From an uncultured Blautia sp. (GTDB lineage: Bacteria; Bacillota; Clostridia; Lachnospirales; Lachnospiraceae): a stretch of DNA of 9,673 nucleotides. The notes under the pieces are model-generated. The model was not told the origin of the DNA and ran no database searches. It saw only the letters and a program-made list of their open reading frames with translations. The position numbers were made by a program, and so were the translations under genes. Shown piece after piece: positions 5,548 to 9,673 of this stretch (position 1 is its first letter; each line of letters begins with the position of its first letter). The stretch is taken from NCBI GenBank assembly GCA_946629475.1, contig CAMOXX010000092.1, positions 1-9,673 of the forward strand, in the 5' to 3' direction.

Positions 5548-6905
5548 GCGGATTTAGCACAAAAGTCACCCCTGAAATTGAAAAGCTCACCGGACTCTGC
5601 CAGGAACGAAGCCAGCTTGACCTTTCGCTGTACGGAAAATATGACGTAAAGCGCGGGCTCAGGGATCTCAACGGACGCGGCGTCCTTGCCGGACTGACCA
5701 AGATATCTAATGTCCAGGCCTCGACGGAAGTGAACGGAGAGCGGATTCCCTGTGCAGGTGTTCTGGAATACCGCGGTTACAATATTAAAGATCTTACACG
5801 CGGATTCCTGAGGGACAGCCGTTTTGGTTTTGAGGAGACCGCGTATCTGCTGCTTTTCGGGGCTCTTCCCACAAAAGAGGAACTTGACGGTTTTTCAAGG
5901 CTGCTGGCCAACCAGAGGGCGCTCCCGACGAATTTTGTCAGGGACGTTATTATGAAGGCTCCGTCGAGTGATATTATGAACGCGCTTTCGAGGAGTGTCC
6001 TTACTCTTTACAGCTATGATAAAAATCCGGATGACATCTCCCTTCCCAATGTCCTGAGGCAGTGCCTGAATCTGATCAGCGTGTTTCCGGTTCTTGCGGT
6101 TTACGGGTATCAGGCTTACAACCATTATGGAAGAGGAAAGAGCCTGTACATCCATAATCCTAAGAAGGATCTCTCTACGGCGGAGATCATCCTGAGACTG
6201 CTGCGCCCGGATAAAAAGTACACTGAGCTGGAGGCAAAGATTCTGGATCTCGCCCTTATTCTGCATATGGAACACGGCGGCGGCAATAACTCCACCTTCA
6301 CGACCCATGTGGTTTCGTCCTCCGGTACTGACACATATTCCGCCATCGCGGCTGCGCTCGGGTCCCTGAAAGGACCGAAGCACGGCGGGGCGAACATCAA
6401 GGTCGTCCAGATGTTCAATGATATGAAGAAGAGCATTTCGGACCCGAAGGACGACGATGAAGTAAAGGCTTACCTGAGAAAGCTTCTTCATAAAGAGGCA
6501 TTTGACAGGCGCGGCCTGATTTATGGTATGGGACACGCGATTTATTCTATTTCGGACCCCAGGGCAGAGGTACTGAAAAGCTTTGTCGCGCCGCTTGCAA
6601 GGGAAAAGAACCGCCTGAGTGATTTTCAGCTTTATGAATCGGTGGAGCGGCTGGCTCCGGGAGTGATCGGAGAGGAGCGGCGGATTTATAAAGGCGTCAG
6701 CGCCAATATCGACTTTTACAGCGGCTTTGTCTACAGTATGCTGGATCTTCCGCTGGAGCTTTATACACCGATGTTTGCCGTGGCAAGAATCGTGGGCTGG
6801 AGCGCGCACCGGATGGAAGAGCTGATCAATACGGACAAGATCATCCGTCCCGCATATGTCAATGTGCAGCCATCGTTAGAGTATGAGCCGCTTAGTATGC
6901 GCTGA
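5544..6905 (+). CDS. gltA: Citrate synthase
   Basis: Citrate synthase of 453 residues, which condenses oxaloacetate and acetyl-CoA to citrate, the carbon entry to 2-oxoglutarate. The catalytic triad of the family is present: His280 in GPKHGGAN, His331 in GMGHAIYSISDPRA and Asp390 in ANIDFYSG. The segment HMEHGGGNNSTFT (241-253) and the early LEYRGYNIKDL are also typical. It is longer than Bacillus-type enzymes of about 370 residues, with an N-terminal extension of some 50 residues before the RGYNI region and extra helices around 170-230. The start is ATG at 5544, with GGAAGGAG (5528-5535) upstream. It sits between alaA and a shikimate kinase gene, 62 nt after the first and 24 nt before the second, so one transcript is likely. 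In anaerobes it usually serves glutamate synthesis rather than a full cycle; that role is inferred here from gdhA and alaA nearby. Confidence 0.95.
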   Translation: MSGFSTKVTPEIEKLTGLCQERSQLDLSLYGKYDVKRGLRDLNGRGVLAGLTKISNVQASTEVNGERIPCAGVLEYRGYNIKDLTRGFLRDSRFGFEETAYLLLFGALPTKEELDGFSRLLANQRALPTNFVRDVIMKAPSSDIMNALSRSVLTLYSYDKNPDDISLPNVLRQCLNLISVFPVLAVYGYQAYNHYGRGKSLYIHNPKKDLSTAEIILRLLRPDKKYTELEAKILDLALILHMEHGGGNNSTFTTHVVSSSGTDTYSAIAAALGSLKGPKHGGANIKVVQMFNDMKKSISDPKDDDEVKAYLRKLLHKEAFDRRGLIYGMGHAIYSISDPRAEVLKSFVAPLAREKNRLSDFQLYESVERLAPGVIGEERRIYKGVSANIDFYSGFVYSMLDLPLELYTPMFAVARIVGWSAHRMEELINTDKIIRPAYVNVQPSLEYEPLSMR

Positions 6906-6929
6906 GGATATGGGAAAGGAAAAAGGAAA

Positions 6930-7463
6930 ATGAATCATATCGTCATTATAGGTTTTATGGGATCGGGAAAAACGAGAGTCGGAAAACGTCTCGCTCAGGA
7001 ACTGCAGATACCTTTTGTCGATGTGGACAAAGAGATCAATAAAAAAATGAAAATGACCGTGAAGGAGATCTTTCAGAGATTCGGCGAGCCTTTTTACAGG
7101 GCTCTCGAAACGGTGGAGATCAAAAAACTTCTGGAGGAGAATGAGAAAAAGGTTGTTTCGCTGGGTGCCGGGCTTCCGCTCCAGGAGCAGAACGAGGAGA
7201 TTATTCCCCAGCTGGGGACGGTTGTATATATCAAGGGATCCGCAGCTACACTGCTGAAGCGCCTTGAGGGAAGCAGCAATCCGTTCCTGGAGGGAGAAAA
7301 TCAGGAAGAAAAAATCCGGAAGATGCTGAAACAGAGAGATCCTGTCTATCAGAAATTTGCCGATATCGTTGTGGAAACAGGAGTAATGCCGTTTGAAAGC
7401 CTTGTCGCTCAGATTCTGGAGAAGATCACGGAGTTCGAGGCATCCGGGAAATGCGGGGACTGA
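6930..7463 (+). CDS. aroK: Shikimate kinase-like protein with altered active-site residues
   Basis: P-loop kinase of 177 residues in the shikimate kinase family, which phosphorylates the 3-hydroxyl of shikimate with ATP. Conserved parts are Walker A GFMGSGKT (8-15), the Asp pair D31/D33 in FVDVDKEI, GEPFYRALE with Arg57, and Arg136 in KQRDPVY. Two usually strict sites differ. The shikimate-binding GGG is G79-A80-G81 (SLGAGLPL), and the lid RPLL is NPFL, putting Asn117 where the catalytic lid arginine normally stands. It may be a slower or divergent shikimate kinase or a paralogue acting on another small alcohol. The gene starts 24 nt after gltA with a GGAAAGG ribosome site and so is probably in the alaA-gltA transcript. 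No other aromatic-pathway gene is in the window. Family assignment is firm; enzyme activity is less so. Confidence 0.8.
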   Translation: MNHIVIIGFMGSGKTRVGKRLAQELQIPFVDVDKEINKKMKMTVKEIFQRFGEPFYRALETVEIKKLLEENEKKVVSLGAGLPLQEQNEEIIPQLGTVVYIKGSAATLLKRLEGSSNPFLEGENQEEKIRKMLKQRDPVYQKFADIVVETGVMPFESLVAQILEKITEFEASGKCGD

Positions 7464-7479
7464 ACCTGCAAAAAAACAG

Positions 7480-7508
7480 TTGAAAAAAAGGCATTTGTAT
7501 TATAGAAT
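7480..7508 (+). promoter_or_regulatory. efp promoter
   Basis: TTGAAA (7480-7485) and TAGAAT (7503-7508) are separated by 17 nt, with an A-tract just before and within the spacer. This is a good vegetative promoter between the shikimate kinase stop and efp, giving a leader of about 35 nt with an AAGGAGG ribosome site. No terminator hairpin was seen for the upstream operon, so some read-through into efp is possible. Confidence 0.7.
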
Positions 7509-7548
7509 GGAACTCAGTGAATGAGCAGATTGAAGGAGGATCTTTATT

Positions 7549-8106
7549 ATGATTTCAGCAGGTGATTTCAAAAACGGCATTACACTTGAAATTGACGGCA
7601 ATGTATGCCAGATTGTGGAATTCCAGCATGTAAAACCGGGCAAAGGCGCTGCCTTTGTAAGAACCAAATATAAAAATATTATCACGGGATCAGTTCTTGA
7701 AAAATCCTTCCGGCCGACCGAAAAATTCCCGGCAGCCAGGATTGACCGTGTTGATATGAGCTATCTGTACAATGACGGTGAGTTCTATAATTTCATGAAC
7801 AATGAGACATTCGACCAGGTTGCCCTGACAAAGGACCAGGTCGGCGATTCTCTCAAATTCGTGAAGGAGAACGAGATTGTAAAAATCTGTTCCCACAACG
7901 GCAATGTGTTTGCCATTGAGCCGCCGCTCTTTGTTGAGCTTGAGGTAACCGAGACCGAACCCGGATTTGCGGGAAACACCGCGCAGGGTGCTACCAAACC
8001 GGCGATCGTGGAGACTGGCGCTCAGGTTATGGTGCCGCTGTTCGTAAATCAGGGCGACAAACTGAAGATCGATACCAGAACCGGCGAGTATCTTTCCAGA
8101 GTATAA
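7549..8106 (+). CDS. efp: Translation elongation factor P
   Basis: EF-P, 185 residues, the usual length. It binds ribosomes stalled at proline-rich stretches between the P and E sites and promotes peptide bond formation. The N-terminal KOW-like domain (about 1-62) carries the modification loop HVKPGKGAAF with the conserved Lys32 at its tip, so a lysine-modified type is expected; the modifying enzyme is not in the window. Two OB-fold domains follow, ending in the well-conserved C-terminal stretch from TETEPGF through ATKPA, ETGAQVMVPLFV and GDKLKIDTRTGEYLSRV. The ATG at 7549 follows AAGGAGG closely. It has its own promoter at 7480-7508 and is followed by a structured 140-nt intergenic region, so it is probably transcribed largely alone. 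Identification is secure. Confidence 0.98.
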   Translation: MISAGDFKNGITLEIDGNVCQIVEFQHVKPGKGAAFVRTKYKNIITGSVLEKSFRPTEKFPAARIDRVDMSYLYNDGEFYNFMNNETFDQVALTKDQVGDSLKFVKENEIVKICSHNGNVFAIEPPLFVELEVTETEPGFAGNTAQGATKPAIVETGAQVMVPLFVNQGDKLKIDTRTGEYLSRV

Positions 8107-8117
8107 GCAGGTAAAAA

Positions 8118-8158
8118 ACGGAACAGGGAGCTTTCCGTATGGACGGATCTCTCTTCCG
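8118..8158 (+). other. Alternating ACGGA/TCCGT segments downstream of efp
   Basis: Four short segments can pair in mutually exclusive ways: ACGGAA (8118-8123) with TTCCGT (8133-8138), TCCGT (8134-8138) with ACGGA (8143-8147), and CGGA (8144-8147) with TCCG (8155-8158). The layout recalls an attenuator ahead of the stem-loop at 8170-8210. The stems are only 4-6 bp, so this is a tentative RNA element. Confidence 0.3.
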
Positions 8159-8169
8159 ATGAAACAGAT

Positions 8170-8210
8170 GGCTGTGATAAATGCGGAATACGCACGTGTT
8201 TATCACAGCC
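8170..8210 (+). terminator. Stem-loop after efp, terminator or leader element
   Basis: A perfect 12-bp stem, GGCTGTGATAAA with TTTATCACAGCC, encloses a 17-nt loop that contains a smaller stem, TGCG-GAATA-CGCA. The following CTTTACGATT is only weakly T-rich, so it is a mediocre intrinsic terminator for efp. No clear promoter was found between it and the next gene, 36 nt on, leaving open that it controls read-through into that gene. Confidence 0.55.
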
Positions 8211-8246
8211 CTTTACGATTAAAAGAATGACAGGAGGAATCATACT

Positions 8247-9673
8247 GTGAGGAAAAAAGTATTATTCTCAGCGGCAGCCGCGGCGCTGATCGCATTTGGA
8301 AGCATCGCAGGAGTTTCGGCGGAGGAACAGGCTCCGGCAGAGCAGGAGGCAGCGGCAGAAGAGGAGACCGGGGAAGAGGCCGAAGAGGAAGCCGGGACTG
8401 AGGATGACCTGGAAGAGGCTCTGGAGGAAGATACCGAGGAGGAGGACATTTTCTCGGACTGGAACGAGGGAGCACCCGCACTGGAAACACTGATCAGCTA
8501 TGTTGAGGATGTTACGGACGAGAATTCCGAAAACTATATTCCGGAGGCGGACAGAATCGCGACCTTCGATATGGACGGAACGCTCTGCGCCGAGCTTTGC
8601 CCGACATACCTTGAGTACTATCTGCTGGCAGAGCGTATCCTGGTGGATCCGACCTATGAGCCGGATGCCGAGATGCTTGAATTCGGCCGCATGCTGAGGG
8701 ATCACGCGCTTGACAAATCGTTCCCGGACCACATGGATCTGCTCCACGCAAACCATGCGGCAAAGGCATACGCCGGAATGACGCTTGATGAGTTTTCGGA
8801 TTTTGTGAATTCCAACCTGGTAAAGGATGTGGATGGGTTTGAAGGCATGACCTATGCCGAATCCTTCTACCTGCCGATGATCCAGGTGATCGAATACCTG
8901 CAGGACAACGACTTCAAGGTATATGTCGTTTCCGGTTCCGACCGGTTTATCTGCCGGACCTTCATCGAAGGCATGATCGACATCCCGTATGAAAATATCA
9001 TTGGTATGGATGTAGCGCTCTGCGCCTCCAACCAGGGTGATACGGACGGACTGGACTATGTGTTCACCAGCGATGATACCGTGATCCGTACCGACAAGCT
9101 CCTGATCAAGAACCTGAAGATGAACAAGATTCTTCAGATCCTCCAGGATATCGGCAAGCAGCCGGTGCTTTCCTTCGGAAACAGCGGCGGCGATGAGAGC
9201 ATGCACAACTTCACGATTTTCAACAACAAGTATAAGAGCGCTGCGTTCATGCTGATCGCGGATGATGAAGAGCGCGACTACGGAAATACCGAAAAGGCGG
9301 AAGAGCTTCGCGAAAGATGGGAAGCGGACGGCTTTAACGTAATTTCCATGCGCGATGATTTCCGTACGATCTACGGGGACGATGTTGTAAAGACCGGCGA
9401 GTTCCACTGGCTTGAGGATCTGGCAGAGGACAGAACACCTGTTGACGCGGAAGAAGCTTCGGCTGAAGAAGAGACGGAGGATGCAGCTCCGGCGGAAGAA
9501 GCTGCTGTGGGAGAAGCGGCCGCAACAGAAGAAGCGGCACCTGCAGAAGAGGCAGTTGCGACAGAAGAAGCAGCGCCTGCGGAAGAGGCAATTGTGACAG
9601 AAGAAGCAGCGCCTGCTGTAGAAGCAGTTGAAGAGGAAGAAGTCCAGTACGTCATGTACCTCGGAACAAACGA
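8247..9673 (+). CDS. Secreted HAD-superfamily hydrolase with acidic Glu/Ala-rich tails (3' end outside the window)
   Basis: Partial gene: 475 codons open to the window edge, with no stop. The GTG start at 8247 follows AGGAGG (8232-8237). Residues 1-25 form a signal peptide ending VSA before EE, with no lipobox cysteine, so export is expected. Residues 26-70 are almost all Glu, Ala and Asp. A HAD phosphatase domain follows: motif I FDMDGTL with nucleophile Asp108 and Asp110, motif II VVSGSD with Ser229, candidate motif III lysines around 284-294, and motif IV GNSGGDESM with Asp316. Motif IV has Asn312 where many relatives have Asp. About 120 residues between motifs I and II would be a helical cap. 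From about residue 398 a second Glu/Ala/Pro tail begins, with 12-residue repeats, then QYVMYLGTN at the edge, perhaps the start of another domain. The substrate is unknown; a phosphomonoester outside the membrane is likely. Confidence 0.88.
   Translation, partial: MRKKVLFSAAAAALIAFGSIAGVSAEEQAPAEQEAAAEEETGEEAEEEAGTEDDLEEALEEDTEEEDIFSDWNEGAPALETLISYVEDVTDENSENYIPEADRIATFDMDGTLCAELCPTYLEYYLLAERILVDPTYEPDAEMLEFGRMLRDHALDKSFPDHMDLLHANHAAKAYAGMTLDEFSDFVNSNLVKDVDGFEGMTYAESFYLPMIQVIEYLQDNDFKVYVVSGSDRFICRTFIEGMIDIPYENIIGMDVALCASNQGDTDGLDYVFTSDDTVIRTDKLLIKNLKMNKILQILQDIGKQPVLSFGNSGGDESMHNFTIFNNKYKSAAFMLIADDEERDYGNTEKAEELRERWEADGFNVISMRDDFRTIYGDDVVKTGEFHWLEDLAEDRTPVDAEEASAEEETEDAAPAEEAAVGEAAATEEAAPAEEAVATEEAAPAEEAIVTEEAAPAVEAVEEEEVQYVMYLGTN
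9474..9632 (+). repeat. 36-bp in-frame tandem repeat encoding a TEEAAPAEEAVA-type unit
   Basis: Within the HAD gene a 12-codon unit recurs at 9474-9509, 9525-9560, 9561-9596 and 9597-9632. The first copy is separated by five codons (GEAAA) and the last is degenerate. The two central copies differ only at a few bases, suggesting recent duplication. The product is an acidic Pro/Ala linker. Confidence 0.88.

Noticed and set aside
8203..9655. Minus-strand frames opposite the HAD gene, some long (8268-9407) or Ser/Ala-rich (9371-9655)
   Set aside because: They are antisense images of a GC-biased, Glu/Ala-rich coding strand. The plus frame has a signal peptide and HAD motifs, and these have no motifs.

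Overview
The window reads as chromosome of a low- to mid-GC Firmicute, most likely a clostridial (Lachnospiraceae-like) anaerobe. The grounds are the purine-rich Shine-Dalgarno sequences, the TTG and GTG starts, the clostridial-type glutamate dehydrogenase, the lysine-type EF-P and the general protein character. No phage, plasmid, transposase, CRISPR or RNA genes were seen. This assignment is inference from protein character, not from a search.

Layout. (1) 1-1867, minus strand: a two-gene lipid operon, a diacylglycerol-kinase-family lipid kinase followed by a PAP2-type membrane phosphatase, with a good promoter at 1839-1867 and an intrinsic terminator at 73-104. (2) 1868-2191: a 300-bp non-coding stretch packed with palindromes. 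It holds an operator-like palindrome inside a candidate promoter, a hairpin with 23-bp perfect arms, and two copies of a repeat whose four hairpins all carry the GCGAAGC loop motif. (3) 2192-2641, plus strand: nrdR, repressor of ribonucleotide reductase genes, ending at a terminator shared with the convergent gene gdhA. (4) 2682-4016, minus strand: gdhA. (5) 4017-4263: divergent control region with a gdhA promoter and twin GTTCWGAAC palindromes in the alaA leader. (6) 4264-7463, plus strand: alaA, gltA (citrate synthase) and a divergent shikimate kinase, closely spaced. (7) 7480-8106: efp with its own promoter. (8) 8107-9673: a structured intergenic region, then a secreted HAD-family hydrolase with acidic Glu/Ala-rich tails that runs off the end of the window.

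How the genes fit together. gdhA, alaA and gltA form a carbon-nitrogen node. Citrate synthase feeds carbon toward 2-oxoglutarate, glutamate dehydrogenase interconverts 2-oxoglutarate and glutamate, and AlaA passes the amino group between glutamate and pyruvate/alanine. The lipid kinase and PAP2 phosphatase catalyse opposing types of step on lipid phosphates. nrdR and efp are housekeeping genes. The features most worth a second look are the palindrome cluster at 1929-2166, the twin palindromes at 4202-4233, the shikimate kinase with altered active-site residues, and the acidic secreted HAD protein.
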